From Oscillospiraceae bacterium (GTDB taxonomy: Bacteria; Bacillota; Clostridia; Saccharofermentanales; Saccharofermentanaceae), in contig FWXP01000001.1 in the NCBI GenBank assembly GCA_900176545.1, positions 248,001 to 312,000 on the forward strand: DNA of 64,000 nucleotides, written 5' to 3'. Position 1 is the first letter of the stretch. Every line of letters starts with the position of its first letter. The notes below the pieces were generated by a model. It ran no database searches. It was not told where the DNA came from and saw nothing but the letters and a program-made list of their open reading frames with translations. The translations under genes were made by a program, and so were the position numbers. Below, piece after piece: positions 18,107-29,600 of the stretch.

Positions 18107-18595
18107 ATGGCAGATCAACTTGAACTTCTTAAGATCATCGAGAAGAACGCCAGACTCACACCCGAAGAGATCGCGGTGATGATGGGAGCGTCAGCGGAAG
18201 AGGTCAAGGCCGAGATAGCCGCCCTGACAGAGCAGAAGATCATCCTTGGTTATACGACCGAGATCAACTGGGAGAAGACATATCCCGAGAAGGTCACGGC
18301 TCTTATCGAAGTACGTATCACACCCGTCAGGAATATGGGCTTTGACCATCTGGCTAATATACTTAGTCAGTACGATAAGGTCAAGGACTGCTATCTTATG
18401 TCCGGCGGATTCGATCTTATGCTCACATATGAAGACGATAACCTCAAGAATATCGCCAGCTTCGTATATGAGAAGGTAGCTACATTGGAGGGCGTTCTCT
18501 CCACGGCTACACACTTCATCCTGAAGACCTATAAGGCAAACGGCATAAGGTTTGAGATGGAACAATCAGATGACAGGCAGGCAATAGTATTATGA
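18107..18595 (+). CDS. Lrp/AsnC-family transcriptional regulator
   Basis: Feast/famine regulator of 162 residues. An N-terminal winged helix (about 5-50, LLKIIEKNARLTPEEIAVMM) is followed by a RAM-type effector domain (about 60-145) with CYLMSGGFDLMLTYE. Its stop overlaps the ATG of the aminotransferase by 4 bases. Such pairs usually act on one amino acid or its keto acid, which suggests the regulator senses the enzyme's substrate and may control its own operon. The ligand cannot be named. Confidence 0.9.
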   Translation: MADQLELLKIIEKNARLTPEEIAVMMGASAEEVKAEIAALTEQKIILGYTTEINWEKTYPEKVTALIEVRITPVRNMGFDHLANILSQYDKVKDCYLMSGGFDLMLTYEDDNLKNIASFVYEKVATLEGVLSTATHFILKTYKANGIRFEMEQSDDRQAIVL

Positions 18596-19782
18596 GCATA
18601 GATTACGAAGATAAGATCTCTTCCGTAGTACAGAGCGTGCCTCCGTCAGCTATAAGGAAGTTCTTTGATCTCGCTGCTGAGATGAAGGGCGTTATATCCT
18701 TATCTATCGGAGAGCCTGACTTTGTTACTCCCTACGAGATCAGAGAAGCTGGAATTAATTCGCTTATCGACGGATATACGCATTATTCGCCTAATGCAGG
18801 TTATACAGAATCCAAGAAGGCGATCGCTTCATATATATCCAGAAGATACGGCGTGGATTACGATCCTAACGGACAGATCCTCATTACTGTAGGCGGCAGT
18901 GAGGGAATAGACCTTGCCGCACGTGCACTTATCAACCCCGGTGATGAAGTCATCATCGTAGAGCCTTGCTTTGTAGCTTATAAGGCTGCAGTCATGTTCG
19001 CTCACGGTGTTCCTGTAGTTGTCGAGACTACACAGGAGAATGACTTCAAGCTTAAGGCAGAAGACCTTGAGGCAGCTATAACACCTAAGACAAAGATGAT
19101 GATCATAGGATTCCCCAGCAACCCTACGGGTGCTGTTATGACTATGGATGATCTTAAGGATATAGCAGATGTATTAAGAAGACATCCTGATATCATCGTA
19201 GTATCTGATGAGCTTTACTGTGAGCTCAACTATATAACTGATGAGCCCAGTTCTCTTATCAGATTCGACGATCTTCGTGACAGGGTCATAATGGTAAACG
19301 GCTTCTCCAAGTCATATGCCATGACAGGATGGAGGATAGGATATCTTACAGGTCCCAAGGAACTCATAGGTCCCATGACCAAGATCCATCAGTACTGCAT
19401 CATGTGTGCTCCTTCAGTGTCTCAGGTAGCTATAGTCAAAGCCGCATTGGAAGGCGACGACAGCGTTGCAGAGATGAGGGCCGAATACGATCATCGAAGG
19501 AAGGTCGTAATGCAGGGCTTCAAGGATGCAGGACTTGAGTGCTTTACTCCTTACGGAGCATTCTATGCATTCCCTTCGATCAAGGAGTTCGGAATATCTT
19601 CAGAGGAATTCTGCGAGAGATTCCTTATGGAGAAGAAGGTTGCCATCGTACCCGGCAATGCTTTCGGTAAGTGCGGTGAGGGACATTTCAGATTAAGCTA
19701 TGCAGCTTCAATGGAGAATATAAAGACAGCAATGGAACGTCTTAAGGAATTTACGGACGTTCTTAGGAAGGAAAAGAGATAA
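18592..19782 (+). CDS. PLP-dependent class I/II aminotransferase
   Basis: Fold-type I aminotransferase of 396 residues. SFSKSYAMTGWRIGY-type sequence carries the PLP Lys at residue 240; NPTG at about 182 and the SDELYCELNY segment are also standard. The N-terminal SIGEPDFVTP is typical of aspartate/aromatic/alanine-type enzymes (AspC/PatA group). Substrate cannot be told from motifs. It is coupled to the Lrp regulator and followed directly by prfB. Confidence 0.92.
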   Translation: MSIDYEDKISSVVQSVPPSAIRKFFDLAAEMKGVISLSIGEPDFVTPYEIREAGINSLIDGYTHYSPNAGYTESKKAIASYISRRYGVDYDPNGQILITVGGSEGIDLAARALINPGDEVIIVEPCFVAYKAAVMFAHGVPVVVETTQENDFKLKAEDLEAAITPKTKMMIIGFPSNPTGAVMTMDDLKDIADVLRRHPDIIVVSDELYCELNYITDEPSSLIRFDDLRDRVIMVNGFSKSYAMTGWRIGYLTGPKELIGPMTKIHQYCIMCAPSVSQVAIVKAALEGDDSVAEMRAEYDHRRKVVMQGFKDAGLECFTPYGAFYAFPSIKEFGISSEEFCERFLMEKKVAIVPGNAFGKCGEGHFRLSYAASMENIKTAMERLKEFTDVLRKEKR

Positions 19783-19783
19783 T

Positions 19784-20893
19784 ATGCTTGAATTTGACAC
19801 AATCAGACTTGAGCTCGAAGGTATGGAAGAGCCCGTAGCTACTTTACGTGAGTCTCTTCATATCGATCATGTATTGACTGAGATAAGTGAGCTTGAAGCA
19901 AGGACCCAGGAACCTGATTTCTGGAATAACGTAGAGAAGGCTCAGGCTTTGCAGACAAAGCTCAAGAGACTTCAAAAGAAGGTCGATAACTTCAATGCTC
20001 TTTCAAATGAGAGGGAAGACCTTCTTGCAATGTGCGAGCTTGCCAATGAAGAAGAGGATCTCTCATATCTTGAAGAGCTTCAGGAAGGACTCTCTACTCT
20101 TAAGAATGACTTTGAGAATATGCGTCTCGAGACACTTCTTACAGGTGAGTACGACAAGAACAACTGCATCATCACTCTTCATGCGGGAGCAGGCGGAACA
20201 GAGGCCCAGGACTGGGTCAGCATGCTCTACAGGATGTATACGAGATGGGCAGAAGCACACGGTTATGAGATCAAGGTTCTTGAATATCTTGACGGTGATG
20301 AAGCAGGTATCAAGTCCTGCTCCATGATGCTCACGGGTGAGAATGCTTATGGTTTCTTAAGATCCGAGATAGGCGTTCACAGACTCGTAAGGATATCTCC
20401 CTTTGATTCAGCAGGAAGAAGACATACATCTTTCGCATCATGCGAAGTTATGCCCGAGCTTGACGATACTATCGATATCAAGATCGATCCTTCTGACCTT
20501 CGTGTAGATACTTATCGTTCTACAGGTAAGGGTGGTCAGCACATCAATAAGACAGACTCTGCCGTACGTCTTACACACCTTCCTACCGGTGTTGTAGTTG
20601 CTTGTCAATCAGAGCGTTCTCAGATCCAGAACAGAGAGACTGCTATGGAGATGCTCAAGGCTAAGCTCTTCGCTCTCGCGCAGGCAGCTCAGATGGAGAA
20701 GATCGAAGACCTTAAGGGTAATCAGATGGATATCGCCTGGGGTTCACAGATCAGATCCTATGTATTCTGTCCTTATACCCTCGTCAAAGACCTTCGTACA
20801 GGTTACGAGGAAGGCGACGTAGATGCGGTCATGGACGGTAAGCTTGACGGCTTTATCAATGCTTTCCTGTCAGGTATGAAGATAGAGAAGTAA
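19784..20893 (+). CDS. prfB: Peptide chain release factor 2, without frameshift site
   Basis: Terminates translation at UGA and UAA. The 369-residue product carries the GGQ motif in GKGGQHINKTDSAVR and the full RF2 family sequence, for example LHAGAGGTEAQDW and RISPFDSAGRRHTSF. Most bacterial prfB genes have an in-frame UGA near codon 25 with programmed +1 shifting. Here the N-terminus reads straight through (EEPVATLRESLHIDHVL) with no UGA, so that autoregulation is absent. It begins 1 base after the aminotransferase stop. Confidence 0.96.
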   Translation: MLEFDTIRLELEGMEEPVATLRESLHIDHVLTEISELEARTQEPDFWNNVEKAQALQTKLKRLQKKVDNFNALSNEREDLLAMCELANEEEDLSYLEELQEGLSTLKNDFENMRLETLLTGEYDKNNCIITLHAGAGGTEAQDWVSMLYRMYTRWAEAHGYEIKVLEYLDGDEAGIKSCSMMLTGENAYGFLRSEIGVHRLVRISPFDSAGRRHTSFASCEVMPELDDTIDIKIDPSDLRVDTYRSTGKGGQHINKTDSAVRLTHLPTGVVVACQSERSQIQNRETAMEMLKAKLFALAQAAQMEKIEDLKGNQMDIAWGSQIRSYVFCPYTLVKDLRTGYEEGDVDAVMDGKLDGFINAFLSGMKIEK

Positions 20894-20913
20894 TTAACGA
20901 TATAGATTTGCAG

Positions 20914-20948
20914 ATACTGCCCATCTTGGAAGATGGGCAGTATTTTTA
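20914..20948 (+). terminator. Intrinsic terminator after prfB
   Basis: Thirteen- to fourteen-base perfect stem ATACTGCCCATCTT/AAGATGGGCAGTAT followed by a T-run. Confidence 0.95.
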
Positions 20949-20952
20949 TGCA

Positions 20953-20979
20953 AAGAAAAGCTCCCGCCGAAGCGGGAGC
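20953..20979 (-). terminator. Intrinsic terminator of the minus-strand membrane protein gene
   Basis: On the minus strand, GCTCCCGC-TTCG-GCGGGAGC is followed by TTTTCTTT. It is back to back with the prfB terminator. Confidence 0.93.
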
Positions 20980-21004
20980 CATAAGATCATCTGTGATCAC
21001 AATA

Positions 21005-23014
21005 TCACTTAAGCTCGAAGTGATAATTTGTGATGTAGAAATGCTGTACAGGCTCTGATGTTGTACATGTGATCGTGGTATTGAGTTCACCGCCTGCAGG
21101 TACTGTACCTGTTGTAGGAGTACCGTGGAATGTACAAGGATCGTTAGCGTCCTGTGTGAATGTGTAGTAATCGGAAGAGATTCCTGTGATCTCGATCTCG
21201 GAAGGATCTACAGTGAATGTGATATCGAGGCTTTCTACTGAGCCTGCGAAGCTTGAATCGCTGTTACCTGTGTTAGTGATAACAAGATCGAAGCTGAACT
21301 GAGATCCGTTAGAGTGAGGATTAGATATTGAATATCTGTAAGAAGCAGTGCCGGCGCTTGATCCTGCAGCTGTAGTTGTTGCAGCAGTTGTTGCCTCAGT
21401 AGTAGCAGCTGTAGTAGCTTCAGTTGTCTCCTCGGTTGTCTCAACTGTTGTCTCTTCAGAAGTCTCTTCCGTGACATCCGTAGATTCTTCTGTCTCAGTC
21501 GTCTCCTCGACAGTTGTAGTAGTTGTTGTCTCTTCTGCTGTAGTTGTCGTAGTCTCTTCGACTGTTGTTGTAGCAGCAGTTGTTGTCTCCCTTGTATTGC
21601 TGGGAGAAACCTCGCTATTAGGGAAGAGCTTATCGAAGTTCTCTATTCCGAGAACGATGATAAGAAGTGCAAGAAATGCGATCACTGCGATGATGATACC
21701 GCCCTTACCGCGCTTCTTGGACTTATTTACCGTAGTAACGGGAGATATAGGCTGAGCATGAGGTGCGGGAGCAGGCTTAGGTGCGGGTGCAACAGGTCTT
21801 GAACCGGGTGCCTGGAAGGGGCTGGGCTTGTTAGCTGAAGCATCTGACATTCCGGGTCTCTGGTTAACTACTGCATTATGGGGAGCTGCAGCCGCAGCAG
21901 GTCTCTGAGCAGGAGGAGCCTTCTTAACCACAGGCTGAGGCCTCTGCTGCTGAGGGATAGGTCTGAACTTGGCAGGATCGGTAGAAGCGGGAGTAGGTGC
22001 TCCGGGTCTTCCTGAACCGATAGGCTGCTGAGAAGGAGGTAAGGGTGCGGAATTAGAGGGAGAAGATGCAAAAGGTGACTTGTGAGGTGCCTTAGGTGCG
22101 GGTGCAGCCTTGGGAGCTTCCTCGGGCTTCTTCTGTTCCTTCTTACCGAATGCATTAACACCTGACTTAACATTACCGTAAGTCTGCATGTTAGGCTTCT
22201 TATCTTCCTTAGCGGGAGCAGGCTCATCCTTTGCTTCTGATGGAGCAGGGGACGGTGCAGGCTCCGCCTTAGGTTCTTCCTTGGTGATCTCCTCAGTCTT
22301 GGGCTCTTCCTTTACAGGTTCAGCCTTAGCTTCAGCTGCAGGAGCCGAAGCGGGAGCAGGCTCTGCTGCGCCACCCTTAGGCTTGAAAGGAGAGATAGCA
22401 AGTGCTTCTTCATCAAGCTCAAGATCATCGATAGGATCGTTCTTAACTTCGGGTGCAGTGTTAAAGTCAGATTCCTTGGCATTGGAACTCATTGCAAAAT
22501 CGAGTTCTTCTCCTGCTTTGAAAGGATCTGTATTAGTATTATCTGCAAAAGACTTAAAGTCGGGATCGTCATCAGTAAACAGGGGAGTGTTGTCCTTTTT
22601 GACTGCCTCCTTGACGGGCTCTTCCTTCTTGGGCGCAGGAGCCGCGAAAGCATTAGCGGGAGCTGCTGTCTCCTTGGGTGTAGAAGGAGCGGAATCTCCT
22701 AAAGGCTTAAATGCGGATATAGAAGAATCCGGAACAAAATTAGAAAGCTCGTCATCATCTCCGAAAAAGTCCGGAGCAGATGAAGAAGCTTCTGCGGAAG
22801 CCGTACTGAGCTTCTCTGAAACGCTCTCGGGTTCGTTGTTCTTCATGCTGAGCATGAAGGAATCCTTTACGACGTCGTCATCTTCGGGTAATGATTGAGT
22901 GTTGTTGGTAGCTTCAAAGAGTTTACTGTCACCGTAGCCTGAAGGTTCCTTAGCAGGAGATCCTCCTTCAGCGCCTCTGAGCTTATTCTCATTATCATCT
23001 GAACCAAGCAGCAT
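21005..23014 (-). CDS. Large single-pass protein with Pro/Ala/Glu-rich and Thr-rich regions
   Basis: Unrecognised protein of 669 residues. Residues 1 to about 430 are low-complexity and rich in Pro, Ala, Glu and Lys, probably cytoplasmic and disordered. One transmembrane helix (about 437-460, after the basic KSKKRGKGG) is followed by a Thr/Glu-rich stalk (about 470-545). A compact C-terminal domain of about 115 residues has β-rich features (FSFDLVITNTGNSDSSFAGS, PAGGELNTTITCTTSEPVQ). The layout is that of a type II membrane protein presenting a small extracellular domain on a stalk. Its Ala- and Thr-rich coding creates long false reading frames on the plus strand. Start ATG is preceded by AGAGG. 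Confidence 0.8.
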   Translation of the reverse strand: MLLGSDDNENKLRGAEGGSPAKEPSGYGDSKLFEATNNTQSLPEDDDVVKDSFMLSMKNNEPESVSEKLSTASAEASSSAPDFFGDDDELSNFVPDSSISAFKPLGDSAPSTPKETAAPANAFAAPAPKKEEPVKEAVKKDNTPLFTDDDPDFKSFADNTNTDPFKAGEELDFAMSSNAKESDFNTAPEVKNDPIDDLELDEEALAISPFKPKGGAAEPAPASAPAAEAKAEPVKEEPKTEEITKEEPKAEPAPSPAPSEAKDEPAPAKEDKKPNMQTYGNVKSGVNAFGKKEQKKPEEAPKAAPAPKAPHKSPFASSPSNSAPLPPSQQPIGSGRPGAPTPASTDPAKFRPIPQQQRPQPVVKKAPPAQRPAAAAAPHNAVVNQRPGMSDASANKPSPFQAPGSRPVAPAPKPAPAPHAQPISPVTTVNKSKKRGKGGIIIAVIAFLALLIIVLGIENFDKLFPNSEVSPSNTRETTTAATTTVEETTTTTAEETTTTTTVEETTETEESTDVTEETSEETTVETTEETTEATTAATTEATTAATTTAAGSSAGTASYRYSISNPHSNGSQFSFDLVITNTGNSDSSFAGSVESLDITFTVDPSEIEITGISSDYYTFTQDANDPCTFHGTPTTGTVPAGGELNTTITCTTSEPVQHFYITNYHFELK

Positions 23015-23046
23015 AGATATACCTCTCTACTTATTTAATCTATATA

Positions 23047-23075
23047 AATATAATTCAACAGAGTATTAAAAGCAA
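23047..23075 (-). promoter_or_regulatory. Probable promoter of the Thr-rich membrane protein gene
   Basis: On the minus strand TTGCTT (23075-23070) and TATATT (23052-23047) are 17 bases apart, about 33 bases upstream of the ATG. Confidence 0.6.
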
Positions 23076-23112
23076 ACGAATGAGAAAATGTGTAATGATA
23101 TTGAAATAGCAC

Positions 23113-23141
23113 TTGACACCCCCGTACTCGAATGATATTAT
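23113..23141 (+). promoter_or_regulatory. Strong promoter of the tRNA pair
   Basis: Consensus TTGACA (23113-23118), 17-base spacer, TATTAT (23136-23141). tRNA-Leu begins 20 bases downstream. Confidence 0.85.
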
Positions 23142-23161
23142 CATTGGGCACTTACGGAGAA

Positions 23162-23248
23162 GCTCGTGTGGTGGAATTGGCAGACACAACGGACTTAAAA
23201 TCCGTCGAAGTAAAATTCGTACCGGTTCAAGTCCGGTCACGAGCACCA
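23162..23248 (+). tRNA. tRNA-Leu (anticodon UAA)
   Basis: Class II tRNA of 87 bases with encoded CCA. Acceptor GCTCGTG/CACGAGC; anticodon arm ACGGACTTAAAATCCGT with anticodon TAA; a long variable arm (CGAAGTAAAATTCG); T-arm CCGGTTCAAGTCCGG. Confidence 0.96.
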
Positions 23249-23275
23249 TTTTACGACAAGTGCAAGCGATGATAT

Positions 23276-23352
23276 CGCGGAGTGGAGCAGTTGGTAGCTT
23301 GCCGGGCTCATAACCCGGAGGTCGCGAGGTTCGAGTCCCGCCTCCGCAACCA
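23276..23352 (+). tRNA. Initiator tRNA-Met (anticodon CAU)
   Basis: 77 bases with encoded CCA. Acceptor CGCGGAG/CTCCGCA leaves the C1:A72 mismatch that marks initiator tRNA. The anticodon stem CCGGG/CCCGG carries the three G-C pairs required for P-site entry. Anticodon is CAT. Confidence 0.96.
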
Positions 23353-23356
23353 CATT

Positions 23357-23389
23357 AAAACCCGTTACCTTGAAGGTAGCGGGTTTTTT
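23357..23389 (+). terminator. Terminator of the tRNA operon
   Basis: Stem AAACCCGTTACCT/AGGTAGCGGGTTT (one wobble) followed by six T. Confidence 0.93.
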
Positions 23390-23522
23390 ATATGTAATTG
23401 ATATATTCTATTTTTGCAATAATAAGACAGAAAGTTATCAGAAGAGTTGATATAAGTGCCTGAACTACCCTAAAAGCCTTTATTTTCAATGTTTCACAAC
23501 TTGTTATTAACAGAAAATTTAT

Positions 23523-23551
23523 TTGACTATTAATATAACGAATCCTATATT
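23523..23551 (+). promoter_or_regulatory. Promoter of the giant pilin-adhesin gene
   Basis: TTGACT (23523-23528), 17-base spacer, TATATT (23546-23551). The leader to the ATG at 23617 is about 60 bases. It is a near-consensus sigma-A promoter. Confidence 0.75.
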
Positions 23552-23616
23552 TAAGGTATATAAGGAATTTGTCACAAGACTGTGAAATAAGTATTTGCAA
23601 AGGATGAGGGTGCAAT

Positions 23617-26600
23617 ATGAGGGTTCGCAGATCACAATTTAACAGCTTCTTACGCGACAAGAAGTACTCTCGCCGCGGTTTTACTCTGGTTGAGCTTATA
23701 GTAGTACTTACGATCATAGCTATACTTGCAGCTGTCGGCGTCGTAGGTCTTGTAGGCTATATCAATAAGTCCCATTACGATGAGAATTCGAGAAATGCCG
23801 TTACCGTATATCAGGCGGCACAAAATGCTATTGCAGCTAAGACTGCAGGCGGCACGATCGATGATTGGACCCAGAGTGTTATGCAGAATGTTACGCATAA
23901 CGATTTTACGACTTCTGAGTTAGGAAGTATCACTGAGGTAAATGATTCCTACCATAAGACGATAGTTCTTACATATAATCCCAGGGCACCACGTAGCGAG
24001 GGTACTGAGGATCAGGCTCTTTATGATCTTTTAAATCCATATTTTTATGATCCTTCTCTGTTTTCCGCTACGATGTCCGTCGAGTTCGATGTCAGCGTTA
24101 CACGTGATTCTGATGGCGATAATTACTATACCGCCAGGGTTATCTCTGCTTACTATTCCAAGCAGAATACAGGTAACAGCGGTTGGGATGAAAAGTGTCG
24201 AGGCGATAATTCAAATGCTCCTCTTCCTCAGCTGGAGCCGTTCAGCTACAGGAGCACTAAGTCATTCGTTGGTTATTTTGACGGCAGCGAGGCCTCTATA
24301 ACAGGTCCCGTTACTATTCCAAATTCTGCGATCAATGAGGATTACATCTTCGAGCTTCGTAACGGAGAGACGCTTGATATCACATGGGGCTTCTTCGACG
24401 ATCCTAACAGTAATGCTACTTTTGATATCCGTCTTCACGATGAAGAAGGTTCTGCTTCTGATGTCGTTATTAAGGTCGATGAAGCTGATCTTCTTTACGA
24501 CGTAACACATAACCCTCTGACTGACGTTGATCCTGTGTATGAGTACATTAAGTATGAGAACGGCTTTGCTACCTGGACTAAGCTTACCAAGCGTACGGGT
24601 CTTGCAAAAGTAACTATAGATAATGCCGATTATGTATTCCCTCTGACGATAACACACGTTGAAGGCGATCTTCGAAATGATACTCCTGACGACTATACGA
24701 CTTATACGATCTCTATCGACTGTCTTATGACTCGTTCTTCCTACGACGTCACAAATGCTAATGATATCAAGACAAAGACAGTACTTGGAAAGAGATTGTT
24801 CGGTACTAATCCCAGGAATATCTCCGCATACCTTGAGAACGGTAATCTTCCGGGAGCTACAATATCCGAATCTTATGCAACAAGAGCTACGGATGATCCT
24901 GTTTACTTTACGGGTATAACTCTTGAGAACAGTCAGATAAGGTATTGCTATGACCATACATCAGCTCAGGGAAGAGAGAGCGACGGTCACTGTGTCGTTA
25001 ATACTCTCTTCGGTGATCTTATCTGCAATGATATCGACGGTACGCAGTTAAACGGAAGCTTCTCTGGATCTTCAGGCGGCAGAGCCGTTATAACTTCTTA
25101 CAGACACCTGTCTAACATAAGGTTGATCGGAAATGTATCTTCCAGCTTTAAGATCGCTCGTAACCTTGATTGGTATACGACGTATAACGGATCTTATTTC
25201 AGTGAAGTAAAAGTCTTCTATAATACTTCCGCTAATGTCTTCGGCTATCATTCTCCCGTTGAGGGCGGTAACTTGAAGATAGTATCTTTCCCTGCGATCA
25301 AAGAACTTGAATCCAATAAGACTTTGTCATCTCTGTCTTATGTTCCCGAGAGTGGGGAGAATGCCGTAATATATTCCATTAATGGTGTTCAGCTTCGTAA
25401 TGCATCCTTTGTTAAGAATGGTGATCAGGGTTATGGTCTTATCTGTAAGAATCTTGGTAAGGTATATAACATATATACCAATAACCTTAACCTCGTTCTT
25501 TACAATGTAAATGACGGAAGTAACAGTGATTATACAGGAGGAGCATCCGGTAATAACGGAGCATCAATATGTCCTCCCGGTACTGTTACGATAAATATCG
25601 GTGGTACTAAGAGCCTTTCCAATATGCCTTGCGGAGGTCTTATCGGCCTTAACAACGGCACCGTCGGCAATCCGAGTGACAGTATATCGAGCGGATACAA
25701 TACCATAAGGATGAGTAACTGTATCGTTATGTCTTCTCAGTATTGGAAGATATACGACAGTAATAATAAGAATGCCTGTGGAGGCATCATCGGTTCTAAT
25801 ACCAGTGATAAGTTATATGGTCTTCTTCGTGTAGACGGCACATTTGCAGTAGTAAGCAGAGATAAGTGCGGCGGTATCCTCGGAGAGTCCACTAAGAATA
25901 TAGGAGCGAGATTTGTTGTAAGTGATATTCCTTTCGCTGAGAGTGATTTTACTCTTCCTAAGGAAACGGCTAATGGCGGTCGTAATATGTCTTGTGTTGT
26001 TGCTTCGAAGAATATAGCAGGCGGTGCTATAGGTATTCTCGGTAACACAGGTAACGGTGATATGCATATCTCATTTACGGCTTCTGACGTTGATGTATCA
26101 CAGGATATATACCATATCGATATTACCCTTCCTCAGGATTCACTTGTTATAAATGCTGTCGGTTATTCTAACGAGTCAGCCGGCGGAGCTATCGGATTTG
26201 CCAGCGGTTGCACAGGTGATCTTCTTGCCATTAGGGTTCATAACTACGGCAACATAATCGTCAAGAAAACAGAAGTTAATATGTTTGCCGGCGGCGTTAT
26301 CGGATTTGAGAGAGACAGTCAGGTAAATAATACTTATATATATGCATATAACCACAATACATCACGTATAGGTTACTATAATGATTCCAATGCTCCTTCA
26401 AGTGCCGGCGGTGTTTACGGCGGTATCCGTTATGGTATTGGTAAGACTTATAATGTCACGGTCATTAACGAGGGTACCATCATAGCTAACGGTAATTACT
26501 ATAATGATGCATATATCTTGGAGCTTTTCAATGGCAATACTGCTGAAGCAAATAAGCATAAGCCGAGTGGTAACGGCATGACCGGTAATAATGGAGCAGG

Positions 26601-29600
26601 AGGTTATGCAGGAGCTACTAATGATAGTAATAATTCAACTTCTGCCATTGTCAATCTTCAGGTAACAAACAGGAATAATTGTAATATTATTTCTCTTAAC
26701 AAGAATGCCGGAGGCGCTGTAGGTTACAGTCATTCCGCCATAACAGGTTCAATTGTTGCAAATTGTAATTCCACTTCTATAATTTCCAACAATCCGGAAG
26801 GCGGACAGATCGGCGGTGCCATTGGTAAGAGTGACAAGGCGTTCAGTGCATCTGTGACTTCTAATCTTGAATTGAATACAGTTGTTTCCGGTGCATCTTA
26901 TGTCGGTGGTGCGATCGGATATAATAACGGTAATCTATCCGGCGCTATCACTTCCAATGTATCCCAGTCTGTATCAATAAGCGGTACACATTATGTCGGT
27001 GGTGCTATCGGAATCAATTTTAGCAGCATGACTGTATCAGGTCCCATAGTTGCAAATGTTGACGGTACCATATCAGGCGTGGATTACCTTGGCGGAGCTG
27101 TGGGCGAGAATAACGGAACTATATCCGGAAGTATTACTGCTGTAGTTAACGGCAATATTACAGGTGGAGAAGGTTCAAGAGTTATAGGCGGTGGTATCGG
27201 TCATAACAACGGATCACTGACCGGTGTTTCTGAGATCACATTGAACGGTAATATTACCGGAACCGCACAGGATGCTTGCCTCGGCGGATTTATCGGAATA
27301 AATAATTCCAGGATCTCAGCTCCTGCAAATATCTATGTTAACGGTTCTATAACAGGAAGCTCTAATGCTCTTTATGTCAGCGGCGGTATCGGATATAACG
27401 ATACATCTGTAAATAACAATACTATCAGTGGAGCGATCACGACGGTAATACAGAATTCTGTAACAGGTTGCGATTATATCGGCGGCTGTATCGGATATTC
27501 AAAAGGTAATATCTCAAGCGCATTAACGGCTACGATCCAGAACGGCGGCTATTTATCCGGTTCTCATTTTGTCGGCGGATGCCTTGGTTATACCTTGAGT
27601 AATATTTCAGGCAGTGCTAATGCAGTTCTCAATTCTGATAATGCAGTAAGAGGTGATCAGGATCTTGGCGGCTGTATCGGATATTTCGGTTCCGGCCCTC
27701 TTGCTCAGGCTAGTGCCGAGATCAATACTGCTGTTCCGATAATGCAGATCAATGCTATTCCGAAGTCCGCTGAAGAACTTGACAATTGTGAAGCTCGTAT
27801 AGGCGGCGTCATAGGTTATGTCTATGCAGGTACTGTTAATAATATCTCTCTTAGCGGTACAGGAGGAATGGTATCTCCCGGAACGCCTCCGAAGACTTAT
27901 TACAACTCCATGTGGATAAACGCCGGCGGCAGATCTGTTGGCGGAGTTGTCGGCCAGATAAGCCAGTATGGTGTATATAATAATGCTACTGTTAAGAATA
28001 TTACCGTTGATTCGGTTGGTCTCGTAGTTACTTCTTCCAACGATTCCATGTGGATAGGAGGATGGATAGGAAGTTGCTTCGGACAGCTTGGAACGGCTGC
28101 TAATAATCGTGCGACTTATAATGTTAATACTGTTAAGGCGGTCTATAGTAAAAGCGACAGGATCGGCGGATTCTGCGGAATAGTCGATCTCAACGGTGTT
28201 AATAATAATGCCAATGTCAAAGGAAAAGTATTTGCTAATATCACAATGAACTTAAGCGGAGCTGTTGTATCAGGCTATGCTGAGTTAGGCGGTATATTCG
28301 GTATATTAAATTATGCTGAATATGAAGGTGATATGATCGTAAACCTTATGAACGGCACCAGACTCGGTGACTTCAATGGTGTAGTAGAGGCAGGCGGTTG
28401 GGGAATGAATACCGAATCGCTTAACAGCTGCTTCTGTATTGAAGTAGGCGGAGCTGTAGGCTATGCCACAAATTATTGCACGATCAAGGGCGGTAAGATC
28501 GCAGTTCAGTTCTTTGACAGCAGTATGCTTTTTGCCGGCGGTACTTCTCAGGGACAAAGCGGTGTTGGACTTGATAGAGCCGGAGTCGGCGGTGTTTTTG
28601 GAAGTCTTGGTAACGGAGGAGTTTATTCCAACGGTAAGAGCTCTAATCCTGTTATCGGTCCTGATAACGATAACGCAAGCAGGTATATCTCTGTAGTCAG
28701 CACATCTTCAAGACCTTGTATCTATTCTGCTGTTACTAATACAGGCGGTCTTGTCGGATACATGTATTGCGGAGTAATCAAGTATGCTTATTCTACTGCT
28801 GTTGTATTCAGTGCACCTCAGACAGGAGGCGGAGGTTCTACCGGCGGTTTGATCGGTTATATGGCTCAAGGCTATATCAATCACTGTTATGTCGGCGGAC
28901 ATACGATGGGTGGCTCTTATGTTCCCGGTGAGGATAACGTTACAGGAAGAGAAAATGTAGGCGGTTTTGTAGGTTTTACCGGTGAAGATACATATATCGA
29001 TGAATGCTATACAACTGCATCCGTCAGAGGAACACAGTATGTAGGCGGTTTTGTCGGAAGGTGTATGACTCATCACTATTACAAGACGATTCTTGGTGTA
29101 AAAGTTACTAATGAGTATGGTGAACTTAATATTACCTATTGCACGGGAAGAGTTACTTGCACTAATACAAGGAACTCCGGTATGTATGCCGGATATATCG
29201 ATTCGGTGTCCTGCGTTCAGATAACGGGTAATCACAACAAGAGAAATAAAGTATTAAGATACATTAATCTTTATAATCAGGGATTGAATCTGGTTGGATC
29301 AGATGACAGTTTTCTTTCTGATGCAAATAATCACATCTACTTCGCTGATCCCGGTGTTGCCGGAAGATCTAATCCTGATGCGCTCAATGTTAACGGCGGT
29401 ACATACCCCAGCCAGCCTTACGATCCGTATCTTGCGGGCAGCAGCGGAACGGCTAATTTCCCGTTCAGATGCTTTATCGGCGGTACTCACCACGGTGACT
29501 GGCCGATACAACCCGGTACAGTGGATATTTCTCCTGCACAGATCACTATTGATGGTGAGTATGTCTATAACGGTTCTACGGTAACTATACCTGACGATGC

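Noticed and set aside
22188-22898. Long plus-strand reading frame rich in Ser, Ala and Gly opposite the Thr-rich membrane protein
   Set aside because: It is the antisense of a low-complexity region; no ribosome site, no homologous pattern, and the minus-strand gene has promoter, ribosome site and terminator.
26880-28100. Possible CRISPR-like repetition in the giant gene
   Set aside because: The repeats are imperfect, coding and in phase with Gly-Gly-x-Ile-Gly units; no spacer-repeat regularity.
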